A stretch of DNA of 64,000 bases from PWXP01 sp034005525 (lineage in GTDB: Bacteria; Planctomycetota; Planctomycetia; Pirellulales; Thermoguttaceae), in assembly GCA_034005525.1 (NCBI GenBank), contig JAVEUP010000017.1, positions 1 through 64,000 on the forward strand, written 5' to 3'. The translations under genes and the position numbers were made by a program. Each line of letters opens with the position of its first letter. The stretch's first letter is position 1. This document shows positions 32,484-40,920 of this stretch, one piece after another. The notes below the pieces were generated by a model that saw nothing but the letters and a program-made list of their open reading frames with translations, had not been told where the DNA came from and searched no databases.

Positions 32484-33128
32484 TCACGTCGGCCGTTCGA
32501 GTTGCAGCTTGATCTGGTAGCGGCGGAGGGGCTCGTCGGCGCGAACCGTCCACGAGGAGCGTATCTCGGCCGAGCCGGCGAAGTTCCCGTTCCGGTCGAC
32601 CGCCTCGTAGATGAACAGCCCGGGATCGTTCACCGGCCGGTGGACGAAGTGATAGTGCCGGCCGAGGAAGGCGACCAGCTTGCTCGGATCGCCGGTGGTG
32701 CCGTGGAACACAAGCCGCTCAACCCTCTGTTGGGGGCTGAAATAATACGTCAGCGACCCGGCCAGGTCGGTCGGGTCGGTTCCGGTTACCAGCGGCACGC
32801 GATGTCCGTTAAGCTGCAACTGGGCCAAACCCGTCGATACGTGCGGCCATCGCTCGGCAACCCAGTGGGTGGAAACGTCGAAGCGGAGCACCTCGCCGAA
32901 GTCGCCCACCGGCTGGCCGGCCAGCGGCGGCAGCGGTTTAAGGGTCACCGGGTGTTCTCCGGATGCCCCGTTGTCCGCGGCGCCGCCGGGGTTCTGCGTG
33001 GTCGATCGGATGTCGGCCGTCGTCTGCCGCGCGGTGTTGAGGTAATCGGAGGCCGAGTGGAACAGATACGGCCCAAACAGGGCTGCGCCCAGTCCGATTC
33101 CCGAGTAGAACAACGTCTTGAACATCAT
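32484..33128 (-). CDS. Planctomycete protein of unknown function (DUF6690-like)
   Basis: A 214-residue protein with one N-terminal hydrophobic segment (TLFYSGIGLGAALFGPYLFH) that could anchor or export it. The remainder is a single globular region ending in DEPLRRYQIKLQLERPT. I recall close relatives as a planctomycete-specific DUF family, with moderate certainty. The ATG at 33128 follows the point where upstream sequence becomes non-coding. It is convergent with gltX. Confidence 0.65.
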   Translation of the reverse strand: MMFKTLFYSGIGLGAALFGPYLFHSASDYLNTARQTTADIRSTTQNPGGAADNGASGEHPVTLKPLPPLAGQPVGDFGEVLRFDVSTHWVAERWPHVSTGLAQLQLNGHRVPLVTGTDPTDLAGSLTYYFSPQQRVERLVFHGTTGDPSKLVAFLGRHYHFVHRPVNDPGLFIYEAVDRNGNFAGSAEIRSSWTVRADEPLRRYQIKLQLERPT

Positions 33129-33384
33129 GGCAGATCCTGGAGCCGTTCGTCTTCGGTAAGCATCGGCATCGGGAGCCCGAATGCTTCCCGTCGAGTTCGG
33201 TAGCCGACCCGGTTTGCCCAAGACGCATTTGAGGCACAAGCGGAAGAACCGGCGCCAACCCGGCGGGAGGGGGCGTACGATCGGTACAGCGAACCCAACG
33301 GGGTTTTCCAGCATTCGGCCTGCCACCCGGATGGCCCTAATGCCGGACGCATTGCATCCCAACGCCGAAGGCGTTAAACAACAG

Positions 33385-33534
33385 AGCCCAGGGTCGCGCA
33401 GCGCACCCTGGGACCCGAATGTCGCCATTGAATCCATGAAACCCCAACGGGGGTTTACAATCGTTGTACAACCGCTTCGCGGTTGGGGGTGGGGGACGCG
33501 CGCCGACCCAGGGTGCGCTGCGCGACCCTGGGCT
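33385..33534. repeat. MITE-like element with perfect 28-base inverted arms
   Basis: The arm 33385-33412 (beginning AGCCCAGGGTCGCGC) is the exact reverse complement of 33507-33534 (ending GCGACCCTGGGCT). The 94-base centre carries CCGCTTCGCGGTTGG, which recurs just outside at about 33552-33566. It dominates the 465-base gap 33129-33593, in which no gene was seen. Confidence 0.85.
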
Positions 33535-33593
33535 TTGCTGTGTAACCTGTGTAACCGCTTCGCGGTTGGCCACGGAGGGAACGCATACTCCCG

Positions 33594-34481
33594 TTACCGT
33601 GCCCGTGCCGTGCGGACCTGGCCGGGGAGGAGTTTCTCGGAGAATCGGGTCTGGAAGTGCAGGCTGCTGGTTTCGCCGCGGAAGCCGACCACCCGCTTGT
33701 CGGTGTCGATCTGCTGGTCCAGGATGCGGCCTGCGTCGATATCGAACCGCACCTCGCCCGCCGCGGCGCATTGCGTGAGCTGGGCCTCGATGGCCGGGTC
33801 GCGCACCGGGGTGAGCACCGTCGTGCGGACGCGAATGGTCGCCACGCCGTGACGGACGTTCTCGAGCGTGAACGTTTGCCGGGTGCGGATCGTTTTCACG
33901 CCTCCGGCGTCGGTGCGGACCTGAACGTCTTGCGGGCGCGACCATTGCCCGCCGACGGCAACCGGCTCGTCGGGCAGCGGGATGGTGATGTCGCCTTCAT
34001 TTTCGACGGGCGTGGTTTGCAGCTTGCGCTCGCGTGTGAGCACGTCGCCGCGGTCGCTGAGGGTCACGGTCGAAATCGGCCGGCCCACCGCGGCGGCCAC
34101 CTGCTCGAAGCCCAGGGGCGCATCAGTGCCGGACTCGCTATCGAATCGGACTTCCTCGCGACCGCTGAGGATTTGCAGCATTTGAACCTGCTCGACCGAG
34201 TAGTCGAACGTAGCGGAACCATCGGGTTTGACCTCCTGGACGCACCACACCTTGACCGAATCGCTGGTCGACTCGGCCATTTGCGTAACGCCGGCCACGG
34301 TGGTCCGCACCTTGTTCCGATGACTGACTTTCCAGCGAATCGTTTCGCCCGGCTCAAAGCGGTAGCGCAGCGTATACTTCGTGGCCGCCTTGTCTTCCGG
34401 CTCGGCCGAAGCCCGGCCGCATTGTCCCCAATAACCGACGGCGGCCGCTACGACCCCAAGAAGAAGCGTGGTTGATCGCAT
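33594..34481 (-). CDS. Exported protein of unknown function (DUF6263-like)
   Basis: A 295-residue protein with a signal peptide (STTLLLGVVAAAVGYWG). The rest is beta-rich and lacks cysteine clusters or catalytic motifs; YTLRYRFEPGETIRWKVSHR opens the mature part. Such proteins are common in planctomycetes and belong to a family of unknown function, which I name with caution. AAAGGA precedes the ATG at 34481. It lies downstream of the NAD kinase gene on the same strand with a 94-base gap. Confidence 0.65.
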   Translation of the reverse strand: MRSTTLLLGVVAAAVGYWGQCGRASAEPEDKAATKYTLRYRFEPGETIRWKVSHRNKVRTTVAGVTQMAESTSDSVKVWCVQEVKPDGSATFDYSVEQVQMLQILSGREEVRFDSESGTDAPLGFEQVAAAVGRPISTVTLSDRGDVLTRERKLQTTPVENEGDITIPLPDEPVAVGGQWSRPQDVQVRTDAGGVKTIRTRQTFTLENVRHGVATIRVRTTVLTPVRDPAIEAQLTQCAAAGEVRFDIDAGRILDQQIDTDKRVVGFRGETSSLHFQTRFSEKLLPGQVRTARAR

Positions 34482-34575
34482 GAGACTCGCATCCTTTCGA
34501 GTAAGAAGCAGATGCCGCGAGCCGAGCGGCACAATACGAAATCGTACTCATCAAGTCCCGCTCGGCTCGCGGGAC

Positions 34576-35460
34576 CTACTGCCGGCTGATCTGCAGTCTT
34601 CCACCCCAGCCTAGTTTCTCCCGCAAGGTGTTGTAGTAGCTGTGCCCGGGCGCCGCCACCAACTTGAACCGCGGCCGGGCCTGCCGCACGCGCACCCGGT
34701 CGCCCGGCTGGAGCGTACACAACACGCGGCCGTCGACAACTACGGAGGTGCCGGCGTTCGGTCGGGCCACCACGAACTCGTACACCCGCTCGGCTGAATC
34801 GACCACAGGGCGGTTTGTCAGGGTGTGCGGGCTGATGGGCGAAATGACGAATGCCTGCAACTCCTTCCGCAGGATCGGCCCGCCGGACGAAAGACTGTGT
34901 GCGGTCGATCCGACCGGCGTGCTGAGGATCAAACCGTCGCAACTATACGTAGTAACCCATTCTGAGTCAACGTAAAGATCGAGTTCCATCATGGCAAAGG
35001 TCGGGCCGCTCCAGACAACCACCTCGTTGAGCCCCACTTGGCGGCACGCAGGCTCCACCTCTTCCTGACGCATCACGAGGCACTCAAACATCAGATGTTT
35101 GACGATGGCGAGCTTCCCGGCAGCAAAATCGCGCAGGACTTCGGGCAACTCGGCAGGCGCGAGGTCCGCCAAAAACCCCAGCTTCCCCAGATTCACGGCA
35201 ATTACCGGTAATTGTCGCTCGCCCATCTGGTGTGCCGCCCGCAGGATGGCGCCGTCGCCACCGAGGACGATGGCTAGATCGGCGTCCTGGCCGGCCATGT
35301 CGACGGTTCCGGTGAAGTCTTCGGCGACGATTCGTGCATGCCGTTCGATGAGCGGGCGGAGCCGGTCTGCCTCCGGCAGCACGTTCGGACGCTGGCCGGC
35401 GCCCAAGAGGATAGCCCGCAATGGCGGGACAGGCTGGATCGGGTTCGATGTGGTAGCCAT
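34576..35460 (-). CDS. nadK: NAD kinase
   Basis: A 294-residue ATP-NAD kinase. The diagnostic GGDG motif is at residues 67-70 (AIVLGGDGAILRAAHQMG), followed by VNLGKLGFLADL and the NE-containing LNEVVVWSG. DGLILSTPVGSTAHSLSSGG carries the conserved S-T-P-G-S-T-A segment. The enzyme makes NADP from NAD. The ATG at 35460 avoids overlap with dxs; a start at 35499 would overlap dxs by 32 bases. It follows dxs by 7 bases in the cluster ispA-dxs-nadK, consistent with NADPH need in isoprenoid synthesis. Confidence 0.95.
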   Translation of the reverse strand: MATTSNPIQPVPPLRAILLGAGQRPNVLPEADRLRPLIERHARIVAEDFTGTVDMAGQDADLAIVLGGDGAILRAAHQMGERQLPVIAVNLGKLGFLADLAPAELPEVLRDFAAGKLAIVKHLMFECLVMRQEEVEPACRQVGLNEVVVWSGPTFAMMELDLYVDSEWVTTYSCDGLILSTPVGSTAHSLSSGGPILRKELQAFVISPISPHTLTNRPVVDSAERVYEFVVARPNAGTSVVVDGRVLCTLQPGDRVRVRQARPRFKLVAAPGHSYYNTLREKLGWGGRLQISRQ

Positions 35461-35467
35461 GGGCGGC

Positions 35468-37402
35468 TTATTGGACCTCTCCAACGCTTTGCTGAGCAAA
35501 CCGGGGCAGTCCGCCGTGAACGGTTCCGGCCGCGAGTTCCCGGCAGGCTGCGGTAATGCCGTCAGCGTCTAGGCGCAGGTCGGCCAGCAGTTCGCTGCGG
35601 GTGGCGTGCTCGATGTAGCGATCGGGAATGCCGAGCCGGCGCAGCCGGGCCGTTTCCAGTCCGGCGTCGGCCGCGGCCTCGAGTACGGCGCTGCCGAACC
35701 CGCCCATGAGCTGCCCCTCTTCGACCGTAAGCACAAACGGCGCTTTCTCCACGGCGTCGAGAATGACAGCCGTATCGAGCGGCTTGACGAACCGCGCGTT
35801 GATGACCGTAAGCTCAACGCCTTCGGCGGCCAGTTGCCCGGCAGCCGTCAGGCAGTCCGGCAGCACACAGCCGCAAGCGACGATGGTCCCGTCGTTGCCT
35901 TGCCGGAGCACCTCGGCGCGGCCCAACTCGATCGGAGCTTCCTTGCGGTCAATCTGCCGCGCTGTGGCTTTTGCGTAGCGAATGGCCGCGGGCATGTCGT
36001 GGCTGAGCGCCCAATCGACCATTGCCCGCAGGTCCCGTGCATCGCCCGGCGCCATGACCACGAGGTTCGGGAATGGGCGGAGGTAGCAGAGGTCGAACAC
36101 GCCGTGGTGCGTCGGGCCGTCGGGGCCGACCAGCCCCGCCCGATCGAGCATCAGCAATACCGGCAGGTTCTGGAGCGACATTTCCTGGAATATCTGGTCG
36201 TAACTCCGCTGGAGGAAGGTGCTGTAGACATCGACAATCGGCCGGAGGCCGGTTTTGGCTAGCCCGGCGGCAAAGCTCACCGCGTGCGATTCGCATATGC
36301 CCACGTCGAAGAACCGGTCGGGAAACTCGTCCCGGATCGGTTCAAGCATGTTCCCTTGACACATGGCGGCCGTAATGACCAGCGCGCGTCGATCGCGCCG
36401 CATGGCATCGCCGATGGCATCGCGGGCGACTTGCGTATAGGGGGGCGCTCCGGGAAGCTTCGCGGCAACCACCTTGCCGTTTTCGCGGGAGAAGGGGGCC
36501 GGCGCATGATACCGGGTGGGGTCTCTTTCGGCGGGCTCGAAACCGTGCCCTTTCTCCGTCACGACGTGCAGGAGCACCGGCCCGTCGAACTTCTTCGTCA
36601 TGGCAAGGTACTTCTGAAGCTGCGCGATGTTATGTCCGTCCACCGGACCGATGTACCGGAACCCCAGGTCCTCGAAGAGCATTCCGCCAAGCAGGCCGGC
36701 CTTCACGGCGTCCTTGAATTGCAGGATGAATCGTTCGACCGGATCGCCGAGGACGGGCACCCGGCTGAGAATCCGTTGAATCTCGGCCTTCAGGCCGGTG
36801 TAGAAAGGCGCCATTCGCAGCCGGTCCAGTGTATCGGCCAGGCTGCCCACCCGCTGGCAAATCGACATCTTGTTGTCGTTGAGTACGACCGTCAGGTTCT
36901 TTTTCAGCCCGCCGGCGTGGTTCATGGCCTCATACACAACGCCGCAAGGGAAGGCGCCGTCGCCCACGACGGCCACCACGTGCCGCTTCTCGTCGGGCCG
37001 GGCCAACTCGTCGCCACACTTCAAGCCCAGCGCAGTGGAAACGCTGCATCCGGCGTGGCCCGTCATGAGCAGGTCGTATTCGCTCTCAGCCGGGTTGGGG
37101 TAGCCCATCAACCCGCCCTTGGCGCGCATCGTGATGAACTCGTCGTACCGGCCCGTAACCATCTTGTGCGCATAGACCTGGTGGCCGGTGTCCCAAATCA
37201 GCCGGTCGTGCGAGAAGTCAAACGTGGTGTGCAGGGCCAGGGTCAGTTCGATGACGCCCAGGTTCGAGGCGAAATGCGCGGTGCGGGTTGCAGCCAGCCG
37301 ATGCAGCGCTTCGCGCATCTCTTCAGCCAGCGCGCACAACTCCTTCACGCGCAGGTTCTGCAAGTCTTTCGGCGAGTTGATCCGTGAAAGCAACTTGTCC
37401 AT
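35468..37402 (-). CDS. dxs: 1-deoxy-D-xylulose-5-phosphate synthase
   Basis: A 644-residue transketolase-like enzyme of normal length. The thiamine diphosphate site is VVGDGAFPCGVVYEAMNHAG, with the metal-binding NDNKMSI downstream. The early HFASNLGVIELTLALH and DTGHQVYAHK motifs and the C-terminal transketolase domain are intact. It condenses pyruvate with glyceraldehyde-3-phosphate as the first step of the MEP isoprenoid pathway. The ATG at 37402 overlaps the stop of the upstream prenyl synthase gene by one base. Confidence 0.97.
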   Translation of the reverse strand: MDKLLSRINSPKDLQNLRVKELCALAEEMREALHRLAATRTAHFASNLGVIELTLALHTTFDFSHDRLIWDTGHQVYAHKMVTGRYDEFITMRAKGGLMGYPNPAESEYDLLMTGHAGCSVSTALGLKCGDELARPDEKRHVVAVVGDGAFPCGVVYEAMNHAGGLKKNLTVVLNDNKMSICQRVGSLADTLDRLRMAPFYTGLKAEIQRILSRVPVLGDPVERFILQFKDAVKAGLLGGMLFEDLGFRYIGPVDGHNIAQLQKYLAMTKKFDGPVLLHVVTEKGHGFEPAERDPTRYHAPAPFSRENGKVVAAKLPGAPPYTQVARDAIGDAMRRDRRALVITAAMCQGNMLEPIRDEFPDRFFDVGICESHAVSFAAGLAKTGLRPIVDVYSTFLQRSYDQIFQEMSLQNLPVLLMLDRAGLVGPDGPTHHGVFDLCYLRPFPNLVVMAPGDARDLRAMVDWALSHDMPAAIRYAKATARQIDRKEAPIELGRAEVLRQGNDGTIVACGCVLPDCLTAAGQLAAEGVELTVINARFVKPLDTAVILDAVEKAPFVLTVEEGQLMGGFGSAVLEAAADAGLETARLRRLGIPDRYIEHATRSELLADLRLDADGITAACRELAAGTVHGGLPRFAQQSVGEVQ

Positions 37403-38310
37403 CAGCGCTTCCTTTCCAGGACGAAACGCGCCAGCGAGGCCAGCCCGTCGGCAGCCGAGCCGAACGGAGCCACCGCCTCGCACGCGTCGTCGATCAGTTG
37501 CTCGGCACGCACGCGGCTCGGCTCAATACCCAGCAAACCCGGGAAGGTAAGCTTCCCTTGCGCGGCGTCCTTACCTACGCGTTTTCCCAGTGCATGCGTG
37601 TTGCTCATCACGTCGAGCAGGTCGTCGGCAATCTGGAAGGCCAGCCCGACGCAACGGCCATAGCGGTCCAGAGCGGCAAGCTGTTGGGCCTCGGCGCCCG
37701 CACACAGCCCTCCCAGGCGGAGCGAGGCACGAATCAGTGCGCCGGTCTTCCGCAGGTGGATTCCCTCGAGTGTCTCAAGCCCGTTCTCCCCTTCGAGTTG
37801 GTCGGGTTGGGGCGGATGCATGTCGTCGGCCTGACCGCCGACCAGGTGGCAACGGCCCGCCGCTTGCGCCAGCGCGGCGCAGCAGGCCACGGCAGTCTCC
37901 GGCGGCCGCACCTCCGTTGCGAGCACTTCAAAGGCCAAAGCCAACAAGGCATCGCCAGCCAAAATGGCCGTCGCCTCATCGAACTCCTTGTGGCAGGTTG
38001 GCCGCCCGCGGCGCAGGTCGTCATCGTCCATGGCCGGCAGGTCGTCATGTACCAGCGAATAGGCATGAACCATCTCGACGGCGCACGCCCCAGGCATGGC
38101 CCGATCCAGCGGCGCGCCGCATGCCTCGGCCGCCAGCAACGCAAGCATCGGCCGCAGCCGCTTCCCCGGTGCCAGGAGCGCATATCGCATTGCCGCTGTC
38201 AGCCTGGGAGGCGCCCCCGCCGCATGGGGGCACCGGGCCGACAGCGCCGCGTCGATCGGCGCTCGCAAGCGGGTGGCATAATCGGCAAAACAGGGCAGCG
38301 AGGTGCTCAC
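37402..38310 (-). CDS. ispA: Polyprenyl synthase (geranylgeranyl/farnesyl diphosphate synthase)
   Basis: A 302-residue isoprenyl diphosphate synthase. The first aspartate-rich motif is DDLPAMDDDDLRRG (residues 89-102) and the second is FQIADDLLDVMSN. The GKRLRP motif and the GKLTFPGLLG region are also present. The enzyme condenses allylic diphosphates with isopentenyl diphosphate. Product length cannot be told from the sequence alone, so the symbol is approximate. It is the first gene of the cluster with dxs and nadK; its stop overlaps the dxs start. Confidence 0.93.
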   Translation of the reverse strand: MSTSLPCFADYATRLRAPIDAALSARCPHAAGAPPRLTAAMRYALLAPGKRLRPMLALLAAEACGAPLDRAMPGACAVEMVHAYSLVHDDLPAMDDDDLRRGRPTCHKEFDEATAILAGDALLALAFEVLATEVRPPETAVACCAALAQAAGRCHLVGGQADDMHPPQPDQLEGENGLETLEGIHLRKTGALIRASLRLGGLCAGAEAQQLAALDRYGRCVGLAFQIADDLLDVMSNTHALGKRVGKDAAQGKLTFPGLLGIEPSRVRAEQLIDDACEAVAPFGSAADGLASLARFVLERKR

Positions 38311-38417
38311 GGGTAGGCTCGAAAACCGGAGTAAGCCGTCGGCGGCCTATGCTTGCACGCAACCGAGCGCACGAGGCCACACAGAACTTCCATTGTAAAC
38401 GCTTCGCCCAAAGCAGT

Positions 38418-39095
38418 CTACGGCACTCCGCTGGCTTCCTCCGGTTCCCAAAGGACGAATCCCGATTGGTTGATCGATTCGTAGAGGGCAAAGTTCTTGA
38501 TCTCCGCCGATTTCAGAACCCGCTCCCCGAGGGATCGGTTCACCCTCGCAACGATCTTTCGGCCCAGCAGATTCAGGTCGGGATCGGTCAGATCGTCCAG
38601 GTTATGCGTTCTGAGGACCACGGCAACCTGCTCGCGGAAGAAGCGGCGGTTGCATCGCATGAACTGCTCGAAGGACGTCTGGTCGCCAAGGCTCGTCATG
38701 CCTTCGAGGCGGAAGTCGGTACGCAGCTCGCTTTGCGTGATCGGATCGAACACGCGGATGCTGTAGTCGCCCAACTCGGCTTTGCCATCGCCCAAATACG
38801 TTGGCAAGGGTTCCCGATCGCTTGGATCCCGTGTTCGTTGGGCCCCGAACTTGGCGTGTGGGTTCTTCATGCTCGAGCCGGAGAATCGGAAGTTGTCCAA
38901 CCAGTTCTCCCACGATCTTCGGGCGCTGCATCCCGACCACGAGCCGAACACCGAGAACAACACAACCACCACGATTCCCGCTGACAACGCCTTGAACCAA
39001 AGGAAAGGCCACTGCTGTCTGCACCAGCGGGCAGGACGGAAGAGCTTGATCAGAAAGAGTGGGACTTCGGGGGGCTGCGTGCTGTGCTGGCTCAT
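38418..39095 (-). CDS. FliL-like membrane-anchored protein
   Basis: A 225-residue protein with one membrane segment (ALSAGIVVVVLFSVFGS, about residues 37-53). The external domain resembles FliL: ELGDYSIRVFDPITQSELRT, then REQVAVVLRTHNLDDLTDPDL and LLGRKIVARVNRSLGERVLK. FliL is a flagellar stator accessory protein, but no other flagellar gene is nearby and related proteins occur outside flagella. GGGAGGAG precedes the ATG at 39095. The role is therefore open. Confidence 0.55.
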   Translation of the reverse strand: MSQHSTQPPEVPLFLIKLFRPARWCRQQWPFLWFKALSAGIVVVVLFSVFGSWSGCSARRSWENWLDNFRFSGSSMKNPHAKFGAQRTRDPSDREPLPTYLGDGKAELGDYSIRVFDPITQSELRTDFRLEGMTSLGDQTSFEQFMRCNRRFFREQVAVVLRTHNLDDLTDPDLNLLGRKIVARVNRSLGERVLKSAEIKNFALYESINQSGFVLWEPEEASGVP

Positions 39096-39748
39096 CGTTT
39101 GCTCCTCCCATTGCCGGCGGTTGCGAATTGCAGCAGAGTCCGATCGTTGGTTCCACTGGGCCCGAAGGTCCAGCAGTCAGATTCGCGAACGGATCGCTCG
39201 GGACCGCCTCGCCGGTGGTCTGCACGGTGACTCTTTTTGGCGTTTCCGTTTCTGGGTGCGAATCAGTGGCAACAAGACGTAGGGTGGGTGGTTCCGGATG
39301 TCTCAGCATCCTTACTTCACCCACGCGCCAGGCAGTTCTGCACCTGGAAACGGAAGAGCCCTCTTCTTGCTAAAAACAAATGCCCGGACGTGGGCGACGG
39401 AAATCAGAACGCGATAAGCGCGGCCAAACGGATGCTACCCTCCGAGGCCACGTGAACGAAGTCGCTCAAACGGAACATCCTACTGAAGTCTAGTATGCAC
39501 ACCGGGCTCAGGGCGGTCTGGAGATGCCGTTTTTAGTAGGGTGTGATATTTCCCCAAAGGGGCTGGTTACGTCCCGCACAAACCCGCCAGTAGTCGCGAA
39601 TTGACCAAACCGTAAACACCACGGCCTCGGAAGCCCTTCTTGTGATCTATGTCAATATCCCCCATGCGAAGAAATGCTTTCCCGCCCCCTTGCCAAACAC
39701 GGTCGGATGCTCGACAATAACACGTTACACGTTTGCGGGAGGGAATCT
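39096..39748. other. Intergenic region with a half repeat
   Basis: This 653-base gap separates the FliL-like gene and the methyltransferase gene, which are divergent. A GTAGGGTGGGTGGTTCCGG stretch at 39281 matches one end of the element at 20402. A short GGATG-CATCC hairpin follows. No gene or RNA was recognised in the rest. Confidence 0.5.
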
Positions 39749-40381
39749 ATGTCTGTTATGCCGGAAAGTCGCCCTGTTGAGGCCCCCGATTGGGACGCGA
39801 TGTATCGGATGGGGACGCCGTCATGGGAGACGGGCGAACCCGCTGACGAGTTGGTGCAGATTATTGGCAAGGAGCGATTGATCGAGCCGTGCACGACCCT
39901 CGAGTTGGGTTGCGGAAGCGGTGCCGACGCCGTGTATCTGGCTCAACGGCGGTTCGAGGTCACCGCAGTCGATTGCTCGCCGATCGCCTTGGAACGCGCC
40001 CACTTGCGGGCAGAGCGGGCGGGCGCCCCTGTCCGGCTCGTGCTGGACGACGTCTTCGAGTTCGCTCGCGAGGAGGGGCCGTTCGAGTTGGTCTACGACG
40101 CCGGTTTCTACCATAGCGTCCGCGAATACGACCTGGACCGGCTCCTGGATTTGCTGTGGCGGGTCACACAGCCGGGTTCCCTGTATCTGGCATTGGTTGG
40201 CGCCGCGGGCGAGCGCGCCAAAGGGGGCCCGCCGCAGGTTGCCAAGGATGACATCCGGGACGATTTGGGCCGATTGTTCGATTTCGTCCACATGCGCGAG
40301 TTCCGCTTTCAGAGTCACCTCCGCCCGGAAGGTTTTCGCGGCTGGTCCTGCCTCATGCGCCGCCCCGACTACGGCATCTGA
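39749..40381 (+). CDS. SAM-dependent methyltransferase (TPMT/TehB-like)
   Basis: A 210-residue class I methyltransferase. WDAMYRMGTPSWETGEPADE is the N-terminal segment typical of thiopurine methyltransferase/TehB-like proteins, followed by the SAM-binding LELGCGSGADAVYLA and VTAVDCSPIALERA. The YDAGFYHSV stretch corresponds to the post-motif region. The substrate is not known; relatives methylate thiols or metalloid oxyanions. GGGAGG precedes the ATG at 39749. A lipoprotein gene follows by 27 bases. Confidence 0.85.
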   Translation: MSVMPESRPVEAPDWDAMYRMGTPSWETGEPADELVQIIGKERLIEPCTTLELGCGSGADAVYLAQRRFEVTAVDCSPIALERAHLRAERAGAPVRLVLDDVFEFAREEGPFELVYDAGFYHSVREYDLDRLLDLLWRVTQPGSLYLALVGAAGERAKGGPPQVAKDDIRDDLGRLFDFVHMREFRFQSHLRPEGFRGWSCLMRRPDYGI

Positions 40382-40408
40382 GGCGTTCAATAACAAGGGA
40401 GAGAACCG

Positions 40409-40780
40409 ATGAAGACGTATGCCTGGATTGCCATGCTGTTGTGCGTGGGCCTGATGTTGGCCGGTTGCGGCTCCAAAGAACCCCCGGCGCCCGCGCCATC
40501 GCCGGACGTGCCCGACGTCGAACTACCCGACGAGCCCTCGCCGCCGCCGGCAGCGCCCTCCTTTGAGGACGACCTGGACGAACCGCCCATGACGCCCATC
40601 GAGCCGGCGACCGGTCCGGACTTGGGCGCTCCCGCTGAACCTGCCCCGGCCGAACCGGCCATGGACGAGCCGGCGACGGACGACTCGGCAGCCACGGAAG
40701 GCGGTAGCCCTGGTGTTACCCGGGCGTTCGGCGCGGCGCTGCTGAAGGGAATTACGGACGGAGCGACCGGCAACCCGTAA
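40409..40780 (+). CDS. Proline-rich lipoprotein
   Basis: A 123-residue protein with a lipobox, GLMLAGC, placing the lipidated cysteine at residue 20. The mature part is almost entirely proline, alanine, aspartate and glutamate, so it is probably extended and surface-exposed on the periplasmic side. Only the last 20 residues (VTRAFGAALLKGITDGA) look structured. GGGAGAG precedes the ATG. The function is unknown. Confidence 0.75.
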   Translation: MKTYAWIAMLLCVGLMLAGCGSKEPPAPAPSPDVPDVELPDEPSPPPAAPSFEDDLDEPPMTPIEPATGPDLGAPAEPAPAEPAMDEPATDDSAATEGGSPGVTRAFGAALLKGITDGATGNP

Positions 40781-40920
40781 TCGTGGTTCGCCGCGTAATG
40801 ACGCGCACTTCTTGCCCATTCGTGCAGTCTGGGCTGCGCGTAGCCGTTCACTGCATCGGTGCGGGCAGTATTCTTTGGTGATTTGCGGGTCACCCAGACC
40901 ACACTTCGGGAGAGACGAAC

